64,000 nucleotides of DNA, from the NCBI GenBank assembly GCA_963789355.1, contig CAWBKK010000010.1:372001-436000 (forward strand). Direction: 5' to 3'. Every line of letters begins with the position of its first letter. Position 1 is the stretch's first letter. This document shows, piece after piece, positions 8,543 through 17,554 of this stretch. The DNA comes from Gaiellasilicea sp963789355 (GTDB taxonomy: Bacteria > Actinomycetota > Thermoleophilia > Gaiellales > Gaiellaceae). Under the pieces are notes generated by a model. The model ran no database searches. It was given only the letters and a program-made list of their open reading frames with translations, and had not been told where the DNA came from. A program made the translations under genes and the position numbers.

Positions 8543-8923
8543 ATGGCCGACCTCGACTCGCTCGCGCGCTGGCTGGAGCTCTATCTCGAAGCCTGGCGAA
8601 GCAACGACGCCGAGAAGATCGGCGTGCTCTTCACCGAGGACGCCGTCTACCGCTGGCACCCCTACGACCAGGGCGACGATGTCGCGCGCGGCCGCGACGC
8701 GATCGTGCGCGCCTGGCTCGAAGAGCCGGACGACCCGGCGTCGTGGGAGCTGACCGGCGAGCCGATCGCAGTGAGCGGCGACCTCGGCGTGATCCGTGCC
8801 GTGACCGCCTACCGCGGTGGCGACGAAGAGCGCACCTACCACAACATCTTTCTCGTCCGCCTGGACGACGAGGGCCGCTGCTTCGACTTCACCGAGTACT
8901 TCATGCGCGAACCGGGTGCGTAG
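8543..8923 (+). CDS. NTF2-like / SnoaL-type protein
   Basis: 126 residues with the alpha-plus-beta cone pattern of the nuclear transport factor 2 superfamily: N-terminal helix (LARWLELYLEAWRSNDAEKIGVLF), TEDAVYRWHPY, GRDAIVRAWLEE, and C-terminal strands including TYHNIFLVRLDDEGRCFDFTE. Such proteins are small-molecule-binding domains or isomerase-like enzymes; no catalytic assignment is possible. The start is supported by the TAGGCT -10 six bases upstream. It ends exactly where the convergent response regulator ends. Confidence 0.75.
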   Translation: MADLDSLARWLELYLEAWRSNDAEKIGVLFTEDAVYRWHPYDQGDDVARGRDAIVRAWLEEPDDPASWELTGEPIAVSGDLGVIRAVTAYRGGDEERTYHNIFLVRLDDEGRCFDFTEYFMREPGA

Positions 8924-9598
8924 TCAGTCGACCAGCTTGTACCCCACGCCCCACACGTTGACGACGAAGCGGTCGCCCGGCTCGCGCTCGAGCTTCGACC
9001 GGAGTCGCGAGACGTGCGAGTCGAGCGTCCTCGTCCGCGTGAACGACCGGTAGCCCCAGACGTCGCGGAGCAGCTCGTCCTTCGTGAAGACGCGGTTCGG
9101 CTCGGCCGCGAGCGCCGCGAGCAGCTCGAACTCCTTGCCCGCGAGATGAACCGCCTCGCCGCGGACGGTGACCACGCGCGCAGGAAGGTCGATCGCCAGG
9201 TCGCCGACCGCGACGCGGTCGTGCGGAGGCGGCGCCACCCGCCGCAGGACGGCGCGGATGCGCGCGACGAGCTCGTCGTAGACGACGGGCCGGTGCAAGT
9301 AGTCGTCCGCCCCTCTCTGGAACGCCCGCACCCGGTCGACCGCGTCGGCTCCCGCCGGCCCGAGGACGATCACCGGCACGTCGCGATCCCACGTTCGCCC
9401 GGGCTCGCCCTTGCGGAGGCGGGTACAGAGATCGAGCTCGGAGCAGAGGACGAGATCGGGCCTCGTCCGCTCGGCGAGCGCGAGCGCCTCGCCGCCGAAC
9501 GTCGCCTGGAGCACGTGGAAGCCGTCACTGAGCAGCTGCCGCTCGAGGTAGCCGCGAATCGCGGGCTCCGGCTCGGCGAGCAGCAGCGCGGCTGTCAT
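8924..9598 (-). CDS. Orphan OmpR-family response regulator with degenerate receiver
   Basis: 224 residues: receiver-like domain (about 1-115) and a well conserved winged-helix DNA-binding domain (about 125-222; EFELLAALAAEPNRVFTKDELLRDVWG, DSHVSRLRSKLE, VWGVGYKLVD). The receiver lacks the phosphoacceptor: the expected Asp is Ser53 in LVLCSELDL, the acidic pocket reads AEPEP instead of DDEP, and the conserved Lys is Arg in DYLHRPV. It probably acts without phosphorylation, as known for atypical regulators. No kinase is adjacent. A -10 TAGCGT lies six bases before the ATG (minus strand, 9605-9610), so it looks leaderless. Confidence 0.88.
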   Translation of the reverse strand: MTAALLLAEPEPAIRGYLERQLLSDGFHVLQATFGGEALALAERTRPDLVLCSELDLCTRLRKGEPGRTWDRDVPVIVLGPAGADAVDRVRAFQRGADDYLHRPVVYDELVARIRAVLRRVAPPPHDRVAVGDLAIDLPARVVTVRGEAVHLAGKEFELLAALAAEPNRVFTKDELLRDVWGYRSFTRTRTLDSHVSRLRSKLEREPGDRFVVNVWGVGYKLVD

Positions 9599-9709
9599 CC
9601 TTCGACGCTAGCAACGCGTTTTTGAAGCCGAAAGATGTCCTTTCCAACGATTCTGCGACGATCGCTCCCCACCTGTCGGTTCGGGCCGTGACGCGCTAGC
9701 GTGAGCATC

Positions 9710-11071
9710 GTGCAGAGCGCAGTCGCGGCCCGCACCGCCCGCGCAGACGTCGCCGTGGCTGCCGGTGTGGTCCTGCTCTTCGGTGGACGGCTGGCCCTCG
9801 GGACCGACGGCTCCGGTGTGGGGCCGGCGACGCTCGCGATCATCCTGGGCTCGACCGCCCTGTGCGCGGCGGCGCTGGCCTGGCGGACGCCGCCGTTGAG
9901 CGGCGCCGTCCACGCGCTGGTCGCCGCCTGTGCCTTCCTCACCCTCGCTCTCGATCCAACGACGGGCTGGGACAACCGCAATGTGGCCTACTTGCTTCCC
10001 GGAACGGTGTTAGCCGCCATCGCCCTCAGCCGCGCCGCCCCACACCGGGAAGGAGCACAGCGACGTGCGGAGAGCCGCCCGGGCAGCAACGCCACCCGCA
10101 CGATGACGACGCTGATCGCGGTGCTGATCCTGGTCGCAATCCTCGTCTTCGTCGTAGCGACGGTCGTGGCCGGCCTCGCGCAGAGAGAGGGAATGGCAGC
10201 CGCGGCTACCGCGCCCGCGTGGCAGCGGCACGCGCCGCTGCCGGAGCCGCGAACGGAGGTGGCGGCTGGGGTCGCGCGAGGCGAGATCGTCGCCGTCGGC
10301 GGCTTCACGGCTGGAGGCGGCAACTCAGCCCGTGTCGATGCCTATTCGATCACCCGGAACAGCTGGCGGCGGCTCCCCGACCTTCCGGTCGCAGTCGACC
10401 ACGCCGCCGCGGCGAGCGCAAACGGCAACGTCTACGTCGTCGGCGGCTACGGCGCCGACCGCAACCCGCTCAAAGCCGTGCTCGTGCTCGGCGCCGACGA
10501 GACGTGGCGACGGCTGCCGGAGCTTCCCGACGCCCGCGCCGCCGCCGCGGCTGCGATCGCCGGCGGCAAGCTCTACGTGCTCGGCGGCGTCGACGGCCGA
10601 CGCGGACTGGCTCAGGTCGCCTTCGCGCTCGACCTGAAGACGCGGCGCTGGGCGCGGATCCCCGGCCCGTCGGGGCGCGAGCACCTCGCAGCAGCCGCGG
10701 CGGGCACACGCGTCTACGCCCTCGGCGGCCGCAGCGCCGGGATCGACACGAACACGGCCCGCTTCGAGGTCTACGACGCGCGCGCTCGCCGCTGGGCCCG
10801 GCTGGCGAACGTGCCGCAGGCGCGCGGCGGCACCGGTGCCGCCTTTGTCAACGGCCGGATCGTCTCCGTCGGCGGCGAGCGGCCGGAGGGGACGATCGCG
10901 TCCGTCTACGCCTACGAGCTCCAGGCGAAGCGATGGCGCCGCCTCGCCGACCTCCCCTCACCGCGGCACGGGCTCGGCGTCGTCTCGGCGGCCGGCCGGA
11001 TCTACGCAGTCGCAGGCGGCCCGCAACCGGGGCTGACCGTCAGCGGCGCGCTCGAGTCGATCCGGCCCTAG
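9710..11071 (+). CDS. Membrane-anchored Kelch-repeat protein
   Basis: About 453 residues. The first 100 hold several hydrophobic stretches, then a further membrane segment near 135-158 (LIAVLILVAILVFVVATVVAGL), then about six Kelch repeats of roughly 47 residues with GG and W/Y-R-R-L-P-D-L-P patterns (for example VYVVGGYG, LYVLGGVDG, VYALGGRS). The beta propeller is predicted to be extracellular. Start GTG 9710 was preferred because -10 TAGCGT (9697-9702) lies seven bases upstream; GTG 9701 overlaps that element. The N-terminal membrane part could be a separate ancestral domain. Function unknown. The stop overlaps the convergent ubiB-like gene in CTAG. Confidence 0.75.
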   Translation: MQSAVAARTARADVAVAAGVVLLFGGRLALGTDGSGVGPATLAIILGSTALCAAALAWRTPPLSGAVHALVAACAFLTLALDPTTGWDNRNVAYLLPGTVLAAIALSRAAPHREGAQRRAESRPGSNATRTMTTLIAVLILVAILVFVVATVVAGLAQREGMAAAATAPAWQRHAPLPEPRTEVAAGVARGEIVAVGGFTAGGGNSARVDAYSITRNSWRRLPDLPVAVDHAAAASANGNVYVVGGYGADRNPLKAVLVLGADETWRRLPELPDARAAAAAAIAGGKLYVLGGVDGRRGLAQVAFALDLKTRRWARIPGPSGREHLAAAAAGTRVYALGGRSAGIDTNTARFEVYDARARRWARLANVPQARGGTGAAFVNGRIVSVGGERPEGTIASVYAYELQAKRWRRLADLPSPRHGLGVVSAAGRIYAVAGGPQPGLTVSGALESIRP

Positions 11072-12741
11072 ATCCGGCCACTGCGCAGGACGCCGACGAG
11101 GAGCCACGCGCCGAGGATGCCGGACATGATGAACCCGAGCACCGAGAGGAAATGGATCCCGAAGATCTGCGGCCCGTCGGTGGCGAGGATCCCGATCAGC
11201 GACGAGCCGAGCAGGCCGCCGGCGACGACGAGGGCGATCACGAGCCGGTTGAAGATCACGTCGAGCTTGTGCATGAACTCGTCCAGCCCCTTGTGCACGA
11301 AGCCCACCTCGATCTGGCCGTCGCGGATCTCCTGGAGTATGTCGTGCACCTGGTACGGCAGCTCGTTCGCGATCTCGTACAGCTCCCGGCCGCGCCGCTG
11401 GGCGCCCGCCGCCAGCCGCGCCGGCGAGAAGCGCTCCAGCATCAGCTCGCGCGCGTACGGCCGCGCCACCTCGAAGACGTTGAAGTCGGGATAGAGCTCG
11501 ACGCCGACGGAGCCGAGCGTTGCGATCGCCTTGTCGAGCAGCACGAAGCGCGTCGGCAGGCGCAGGTTCATCGAGTAGATCAGCGCGAAGCCCTCGCGGA
11601 TCACCTGGATCGGGTCGATGTCCGCCAGGCTCGCGCCGTAGTAGCGGTAGAAGAGCTCGCGCAGCTCGGCCGCGAACTCGTCCTCGCGCTCCTTCGGATA
11701 GCGGACGCCGAGCTCGGCGAGGCGGCGCGGGAGCGCGTCCACGTTCTCGGTCGCGGCGTCGATGAAGAGGCGCGTCAGCCGCGCCATGTCCTCGTCCGTG
11801 AGCTTGCCCACGAGGCCGAAGTCGACGAGCCCGATCCGGCCGCGGTCGAGCACGAGCACGTTCGCCGGATGGGGGTCGCCGTGGAAGAAGCCGTGCCGGA
11901 AGATCATCTCCATCCACGTGTCAGTGACCCGGTAGGCCAGCTCGCGGCGAGCATCGAGTGCCGTGCTCTCGAGCTCGAAGTCGGCCAGCTGAACGCCCTC
12001 CAGGTACTCGAGCGTGACCAGCCGGACGCCCGAGTAGTCCCAGTAGACCTTCGGAACCACCACGACCTCGGAGTCGGCGAAGTTGCGCCGGAACGTCTCG
12101 GCGTGGCGAGCCTCGAGCTTGTAGTCGAGCTCCTGCCGGATGAAGCGCGCGAACTCGTCGACGAGGTCGTTGACGTCGATGAAGTCGAGCGCGCGGACCC
12201 GCTCCCTGATGATCCGGGCGGCCTGGTAGAGCAGCGCGAGGTCGTTCTCGATCTGGCGCGGCGCGTTCGGGCGCTGCACCTTCACGACCACGTCGTCGCC
12301 GTTCGGGAGGACGGCCCGGTGCACCTGTCCGATCGACGCCGCGGCGATCGGCCTCTCGCCGAAGCTGAGGAACGCCTGCTCGAGCGTCAGCCCGAGCTCG
12401 TCCTCGACCACGGCGCGAACCTGCGCGAACGGGAACGGGGTGACGTCGTCCTGGAGGCTGCGCAGCTCGGCGACGATGTCCGGCGGGACGACGTCGGGCC
12501 GGGTCGAGAGCAGCTGGCCGAACTTGACGAACGTCGGCCCGAGCTCGTCCAGCATCTCGCGGAGGTGGCGTCCCCGCTCCGAGCCGACGGCTGCGTCGGG
12601 GCCCGGCTCGACGCGGGCCGTCCAGGGCAGCAGGTCGGTCAGCTTGTGGCGCTCGAAGAAATAACCGAAGCCGTGCCTGACCGCCACCTGGGCGATCTCC
12701 GAGAGGCGGCCGATCTTGCGCGTGCGCGGTCGCGTGGCCAT
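11068..12741 (-). CDS. UbiB/ABC1/AarF-family atypical kinase
   Basis: 557-residue protein-kinase-like protein of the UbiB family, associated with ubiquinone or other isoprenoid lipid metabolism. Signature motifs are present: the KxGQ motif in TFVKFGQLLSTRPDVVP, the A-rich loop AAASIGQVHRA, and the HGDPHPANVLV catalytic loop with DFG-like VDFGLVGKL. Two membrane segments lie at the C-terminus (VIALVVAGGLLGSSLIGIL and FIMSGILGAWLLVGVL). Start ATG 12741 (MATRPRTR) fits family length; the frame is open further upstream but without similarity. Confidence 0.9.
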   Translation of the reverse strand: MATRPRTRKIGRLSEIAQVAVRHGFGYFFERHKLTDLLPWTARVEPGPDAAVGSERGRHLREMLDELGPTFVKFGQLLSTRPDVVPPDIVAELRSLQDDVTPFPFAQVRAVVEDELGLTLEQAFLSFGERPIAAASIGQVHRAVLPNGDDVVVKVQRPNAPRQIENDLALLYQAARIIRERVRALDFIDVNDLVDEFARFIRQELDYKLEARHAETFRRNFADSEVVVVPKVYWDYSGVRLVTLEYLEGVQLADFELESTALDARRELAYRVTDTWMEMIFRHGFFHGDPHPANVLVLDRGRIGLVDFGLVGKLTDEDMARLTRLFIDAATENVDALPRRLAELGVRYPKEREDEFAAELRELFYRYYGASLADIDPIQVIREGFALIYSMNLRLPTRFVLLDKAIATLGSVGVELYPDFNVFEVARPYARELMLERFSPARLAAGAQRRGRELYEIANELPYQVHDILQEIRDGQIEVGFVHKGLDEFMHKLDVIFNRLVIALVVAGGLLGSSLIGILATDGPQIFGIHFLSVLGFIMSGILGAWLLVGVLRSGRI

Positions 12742-12793
12742 CCCGGAAGTGTTCCACGCGGCGGGCAGGACTCCCACCGGCAAGGATAGGAGC

Positions 12794-14251
12794 GTGGACG
12801 AAGGGCTCCTACTCCTCGTCGTCGGCGCGATCCTGGCGGGCAGCATCGTCGTCGCGCTCGGCGCGGCCCGGACGGGGCTGCCCGTGCTCTCGGCCTTTCT
12901 CGCGATCGGGATGCTGCTCGGCTCCGACGGGCCGGGCGGGATCGAGTTCGACGACGCTGAGCTGGCGCGCGAGGTCGGCGTCATCGGCCTGGCGCTGATC
13001 CTCTACGAGGGCGGGCTGCAGACTTCGTGGCGCCGGCTCCGGCAGGTGGCCGTTCCCGCTGCATTGCTGAGCACGATCGGCGTCGTCGTCAGCGCCGTGC
13101 TGACCGGCGTCGCGGCACACGTCCTCTTCGACCTGTCCTGGCTCGAGGCAGTCCTCCTCGGGGCCGTCGTCTCCTCCACCGATGCGGCCGCCGTCTTCGC
13201 GACGCTCCGCTTCACGCACATCCGCCGCCGGCTCGCCCGCACGCTCGAGGCCGAGTCGGGAGGCAACGACCCGATGGCGATCGCGCTCACGCTCGGCCTG
13301 ATCGCGTGGATCGAGCGGCCCGACGACTACGGGATCGACGACCTGCTGCTCCTCGTCCTCCAGCAGATCGGGCTCGGCCTCGTGGTCGGAGTCGCGCTCG
13401 GTGCGCTCGCCGCCGTGGTGTTCGGCCGCCTCCCTCACTCGATCGGCGCGTTCGCGCCGGTGGCCTCACTCGCAGCCGCTGCGCTCGCCTTCGGCGTCGC
13501 GGACGTGATCGGCGGCAGCGGCTTCCTCGCCGTCTACCTCGTCGGGCTCGCGGTCGGCAGCACCCCGTCCCGCTATCGCCGCCACCTCGTCTCCTTCCAC
13601 GAAGGGCTCGCGTTCGCCGTCCAGGTCGCGCTCTTCATCGTCCTCGGGCTGCTCGTCTTCCCGACCGACCTGCCGGCCGTGGCCGTGTCGGGGCTGGCGC
13701 TTGCGCTCTTCCTGATGCTCGTCGCCCGACCTGCGTCGGTCTGGGCCTCGACGATCCTGAACGACTTCACCGCTCGCGACCGGGTGCTCCTGGGCTGGGC
13801 GGGGCTCCGGGGCGCGGTGCCGATCGTGCTCGCCACGTTCGTCCTCTCCTCGGACGTGCCGCACAAGGAGGAGATCTTCAACGCCGTGTTCTTCGTCGTC
13901 GTCGTCTCGGCGATCGTGCAGGGTGCGACGCTGGAATGGGTGGCGGGCCGTCTCGGGCTGATCGCGCCGGCTCCACCCGTGCACGAGGCGCCGCTCGAGG
14001 TGGGGCCGCTGAGCAAGCTCGAGCTCGTCGACTTCGCAGTCGCCGGCGACCACGCGGTCAACGGCGCGGCCGTCCGTGAGCTGGGGCTGCCGCGGTCGGC
14101 GCTGATCGCAGTGATCAACCGCGGCGACGAGACGATCCCGCCCCGCGGGAGCACCGTCGTCGAGGCGGGCGACCGGCTCTTCGTCCTGATCCCGCGGACG
14201 ATGCGCGCCGACCTCGAGGACGTCTTCTCGCGCTGGCGCAGACGGGTCTAG
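12794..14251 (+). CDS. Potassium/proton antiporter, CPA family with RCK_C domain
   Basis: 485-residue integral membrane antiporter with about 12 hydrophobic segments, the ESGGNDPMAIALT motif of the CPA1/NhaP-CvrA group and a cytoplasmic TrkA-C (RCK_C) domain at about 400-480 (VAGDHAVNGAAVRELGLPRSALIAVI). The family exchanges K+ or Na+ for H+, often gated by nucleotide or K+ through RCK_C. The GTG at 12794 follows AAGGATAGGAG, so it has a real leader. Divergent from the ubiB-like gene (52-base gap). Stop shares CTAG with the next minus-strand gene. Confidence 0.9.
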   Translation: MDEGLLLLVVGAILAGSIVVALGAARTGLPVLSAFLAIGMLLGSDGPGGIEFDDAELAREVGVIGLALILYEGGLQTSWRRLRQVAVPAALLSTIGVVVSAVLTGVAAHVLFDLSWLEAVLLGAVVSSTDAAAVFATLRFTHIRRRLARTLEAESGGNDPMAIALTLGLIAWIERPDDYGIDDLLLLVLQQIGLGLVVGVALGALAAVVFGRLPHSIGAFAPVASLAAAALAFGVADVIGGSGFLAVYLVGLAVGSTPSRYRRHLVSFHEGLAFAVQVALFIVLGLLVFPTDLPAVAVSGLALALFLMLVARPASVWASTILNDFTARDRVLLGWAGLRGAVPIVLATFVLSSDVPHKEEIFNAVFFVVVVSAIVQGATLEWVAGRLGLIAPAPPVHEAPLEVGPLSKLELVDFAVAGDHAVNGAAVRELGLPRSALIAVINRGDETIPPRGSTVVEAGDRLFVLIPRTMRADLEDVFSRWRRRV

Positions 14252-14466
14252 GGCTTTTCGAGCAGCTTCAGGCGGTGCTCGAGCTGCGCGAGCCGGAGCT
14301 CGAGCGAGGCGAGCTCCTCGCGCCGGACGAGCCCGAGCTCGCGCGCGAGCCGCTCCCCCGTCTCCTGGGGCAGGTCGACCAGCTTGTCCACGCCGGAGCG
14401 CAACTGGGAGGCCAGCTCCTCGACGAGCTGGCGCAGCGCGAACGCCTGGTTATCGGGCGCGGCCAT
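14248..14466 (-). CDS. BMFP/UbiK-like small coiled-coil protein
   Basis: 72 residues, almost entirely helical: FALRQLVEELASQLRSGVDKL then LGLVRREELASLELRLAQLE and a C-terminal coil. The pattern, with a REE turn between two amphipathic helices, resembles the BMFP/UbiK accessory-factor family, which is membrane-associated. The ATG at 14466 lies inside the 3' end of secDF (17-base overlap), so it is likely the last gene of that operon. A longer in-frame start at 14553 exists but would sit deep inside secDF. Confidence 0.65.
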   Translation of the reverse strand: MAAPDNQAFALRQLVEELASQLRSGVDKLVDLPQETGERLARELGLVRREELASLELRLAQLEHRLKLLEKP

Positions 14467-17236
14467 GTGGTCTGGTCGATCGCCGTTGACGGCGGCGGTC
14501 GCGCTTCGTCTGGGCCGCTGCGTCGTCGGCGGTGCCGTCGACGCTGACGACATCCTGAATCGCGTCCGGGATCAGATCGGGCGTCGGCCTGGCGGCCGCG
14601 AGCGCCTCCGCGTCCTTGAGCAGGCCGCCGACCGAGCCGGCATCCGAGAACGACTCCTCCTTGCGGCGGGAGTACTCAGGCTCGCGCTCCTTCAGCCATG
14701 AGAGCAGCGGGGCGGCGATGAAGATCGAGGAGTAGGAGCCGGCTCCGATCCCGACGAGGAGGGCGAAGGCGAAGTCCTTCAGCGTCTCGCCGCCGAAGAA
14801 GTACAGCGTCGAGATCGGCAGCAGCGTGATGAAGGTTGTCGCGAGCGAACGCGGGATCGTCTCCCACAGCGAGACGTTCGCGAGCGTCCGGAACGACGCC
14901 CGCTTCATCAGCGGGATGTTCTCCCGGATCCGGTCGAAGATGATGATCGTGTCGTAGATCGAGTAGCCGAGCACGGTCAGGATCGCTGCCACCGTGGCGG
15001 TCGTCACCTCCCGGCCGAGCAGGGCGTAGATCCCGACGGTGATCAGGACGTCGTGGAGCAGCGAGATCATCACCGGGCCCGCGAACTTCGCCTGGAACCG
15101 GAACGAGATGTAGATCGTGATCAGGAGCAGCGAGACGATGATCGCGAGAATCGCGCCCTCGGCGATCTGGCGGCCGAAGCTCGCCGACACGGTCTGGACG
15201 CTCGACTCGGCGTTGAACGCGCGCTCGAGGCGCTGCGTCAGATCTCTCGTCTCCGCGGCCGAGAGCTCCTCCGTCTGGATCTGGAAGCCCGGATACTTGT
15301 CGTCGACCGCCGCGCCACGTCCGACGATCTGCGCGCCGCCCTGGCCGAGTCTCGCCGCCTCCGCACGCACGTCCTCGACCGCGACCCGCTGCTCGGCCGG
15401 CACCGTTGCGGTGATCTTCGTCCCACCTTCGAAGTCGATCCCGAGGTTGAGGTTCTTGACCGCAATCGCGCCGAGCGAGACCACGAGCACCGCCGCTGAG
15501 ATCCCGAACCAGATCTTGCGCAGGCCGACGAAGTCGCGCCGGATCCAGGCCGGCGGCTCACCCTCGGCGCCCATCAGCCTCGGGTTGTCGAACCACTTGA
15601 AGCCGGCGAGGAGGCCGAGGATCGCGCGCGTCGCCGCAACGGCCGTCAGCAGCGAGATCAGCGTTCCGATCAGGAGCATCAGGGCGAAGCCCTTCACCCC
15701 GGCGGTCGCGACCAGGAACAGCACCATCGCCGTGATCGCGGTGACGACGTTCGCGTCGATGATCGTCGCGAAGCCCTTGCCGTACCCGGCCGCGATCGCG
15801 GCGCGGACCGACTTTCCGGCGCGGTACTCCTCCTTGACGCGCTCGAAGATGACGATGTTCGCGTCGGCGGCCACCCCCAGCGTCAGGATGATCCCGGCGA
15901 AGCCCGGCAGCGTCAGGGTGACGTTGAAGACGAGGATGGCGGCGTAGAGGAACGCGGCGTAGATGCCGAGGCCGATCACGGCGACGACGCCGAGGACGCG
16001 GTAGAAGACGAGCAGGAAGAGCGCGACGACGAGCAGGCCGGCGATCGCGGCCTTCCAGGCCTCCGCGAGCGAGTCCTTGCCGAGCGTGGCCGAGATCGCG
16101 GTCGTCTCGAGCGTCTTGAAGGTGACGGGCAGGGCGCCGCTCTGGAGCACGAGGGCGAGGTCGTTCGCCTCGCCGATGTCGCCGATCCCGGTGATCTGGG
16201 CGCCGTTCGAGCCGCCGATCCCGTTCGGGTACTGCTCGAAGTCGATCGAGGGCCACGACTTGATCTGGCGGTCGAGCACGATCGCGAAGTGCTGGAAGTA
16301 GTTCTCCGGCTGCGCCTGGCCGCCGGCGATGTTGTACGCCAGCCGGCCACGGTCGGCCTCACGATTGGTGATGTCGCCGAACTTGTCGGCCCCCTTGTCC
16401 GTGAACTGCATCGTCACGATCGGCTCATTGCTCGTCGTGTCGAAGTCCGAGCGGGTGCCGTCGAGCTTGAGATCGTCGCCGCGCATCTCGGGCACGACCT
16501 TGTTCGGGTCGGCGTTGTCCGGGTCGTACTTGAGCAGGTAGTAATAGTTCTGAGTCGGGTTCTCGACGGGGACGCCCGGGCAGACGACCTCGCCGACGCC
16601 GCAGGTGACGACGACCGTCTTCGGGGGGACGCCGAAGATGCGCCAGCTCTTCGGCAGCGTTCCCCGACTGCCGGCCTCGTCCACGGCGTCGCTCTGCAGG
16701 AGGCTGCTGCGCTCGTTCACCGGACCGGCGCGCAGCTTCTTCTTGTCGTCGAAGAGGTACCAGGACGTCTCGGTTCCCTGATCGACGAGCGCCTGCTGGC
16801 CGGCGAGCAGCTCGTTCAGCGACTGCTTCGGCGCGGCGAAGCCGCCGGAGATCGACGGCGGCGCGAGATTGGCCTCGAGGTCGAAGAGCTCCAGCTGCGC
16901 TGTCTGGCCGAGGATCCCGATCACCCGGTTCGGATCCTTGACGCCGGGAAGGTCGATCACGATCTGGTCGTCCCCTTGCTTGCGGATCTCCGGCTCCGCG
17001 ACTCCGAGCCGGTCGACGCGGTCGCGGAGGATCTCGACCGAGCGGTCGAGGTCTGACTCCTGGAGCGGGCGGTTGGGCGGCGGGACCGCCTGCAGCGTGA
17101 CTTCGAGGCCGCCCTGAAGGTCGAGGCCGAGCGTCGGCTTGTCGCTGATCGGCGAACCGGGTACAGCGAGCAGGCCGACGGCGATCAGGCCGGCGACGAT
17201 CAGTGCTACGAGAGTGAGGTGCGGTCGGCGATTCAC
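14450..17236 (-). CDS. secDF: SecDF, fused protein-export membrane protein
   Basis: 928-residue natural fusion of SecD and SecF, the proton-driven ancillary part of the Sec translocon. The SecD half (1 to about 545) begins with a membrane segment and LGLDLQGGLEVTL, has a periplasmic P1 domain with IVIDLPGV, and the D4-type segment LPGFAGIILTLGVAADANIVIFERVKEE. The SecF half starts near residue 547 (WFDNPRLM) with LGIDFEGGTKI near 600 and ends in YSIYDTIIIFDRIREN plus further membrane segments. SecD and SecF are more often separate. The last about 70 residues form a charged cytoplasmic tail. Downstream of yajC by 12 bases. Confidence 0.95.
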   Translation of the reverse strand: MNRRPHLTLVALIVAGLIAVGLLAVPGSPISDKPTLGLDLQGGLEVTLQAVPPPNRPLQESDLDRSVEILRDRVDRLGVAEPEIRKQGDDQIVIDLPGVKDPNRVIGILGQTAQLELFDLEANLAPPSISGGFAAPKQSLNELLAGQQALVDQGTETSWYLFDDKKKLRAGPVNERSSLLQSDAVDEAGSRGTLPKSWRIFGVPPKTVVVTCGVGEVVCPGVPVENPTQNYYYLLKYDPDNADPNKVVPEMRGDDLKLDGTRSDFDTTSNEPIVTMQFTDKGADKFGDITNREADRGRLAYNIAGGQAQPENYFQHFAIVLDRQIKSWPSIDFEQYPNGIGGSNGAQITGIGDIGEANDLALVLQSGALPVTFKTLETTAISATLGKDSLAEAWKAAIAGLLVVALFLLVFYRVLGVVAVIGLGIYAAFLYAAILVFNVTLTLPGFAGIILTLGVAADANIVIFERVKEEYRAGKSVRAAIAAGYGKGFATIIDANVVTAITAMVLFLVATAGVKGFALMLLIGTLISLLTAVAATRAILGLLAGFKWFDNPRLMGAEGEPPAWIRRDFVGLRKIWFGISAAVLVVSLGAIAVKNLNLGIDFEGGTKITATVPAEQRVAVEDVRAEAARLGQGGAQIVGRGAAVDDKYPGFQIQTEELSAAETRDLTQRLERAFNAESSVQTVSASFGRQIAEGAILAIIVSLLLITIYISFRFQAKFAGPVMISLLHDVLITVGIYALLGREVTTATVAAILTVLGYSIYDTIIIFDRIRENIPLMKRASFRTLANVSLWETIPRSLATTFITLLPISTLYFFGGETLKDFAFALLVGIGAGSYSSIFIAAPLLSWLKEREPEYSRRKEESFSDAGSVGGLLKDAEALAAARPTPDLIPDAIQDVVSVDGTADDAAAQTKRDRRRQRRSTRPHGRAR

Positions 17237-17248
17237 GCGGTCAGCAGG

Positions 17249-17554
17249 TTAGCTGCGTTCTTCCTGGTCCGGCTCCGACTTGGAAGGCTCGTCGGGCGGA
17301 AGAACCGCCGCAATCCCGCGCCTCGCGACGCGGACGTTCGTGCCGGGGGCGATCTCGACGACGAGCGTGTCGTCGTCGTCGTTGATCCCGCGGACGTGGC
17401 CGAGCAGGCCCCCCATCGTCACGATCTCGTCCCCGACCGCGACCGACTCGTGCAGCGTCCGCTGCTCCTGCACGCGACGCCGCTGCGGCTTGATCACGAA
17501 GAGCCAGAACAGCGCAAACAGCGCCACGAGAATGATCAGCCCACCTGGTTCCAA
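17249..17554 (-). CDS. yajC: YajC preprotein translocase subunit
   Basis: 101 residues: one N-terminal membrane helix (LIILVALFALFWLFVIKP) followed by the family signature QRRRVQEQ and GDEIVTMGGLLGHVRGI. Component of the SecDF-YajC complex. The start is an unusual TTG at 17554, set by AGGAGG (minus strand, 17559-17564) five bases upstream; both lie inside the 3' end of tgt, giving a 19-base overlap. Confidence 0.93.
   Translation of the reverse strand: MEPGGLIILVALFALFWLFVIKPQRRRVQEQRTLHESVAVGDEIVTMGGLLGHVRGINDDDDTLVVEIAPGTNVRVARRGIAAVLPPDEPSKSEPDQEERS

Noticed and set aside
9862..12789. 975-codon open frame on the plus strand
   Set aside because: Arg/Ala/Pro-rich shadow frame crossing the Kelch gene and the antisense of the ubiB-like gene; no domain, and both real genes are recognised.
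14466..14553. Longer N-terminus for the BMFP-like protein
   Set aside because: The extra 29 codons lie inside secDF and read as low-complexity Ser/Arg/Pro; the ATG at 14466 is preferred.
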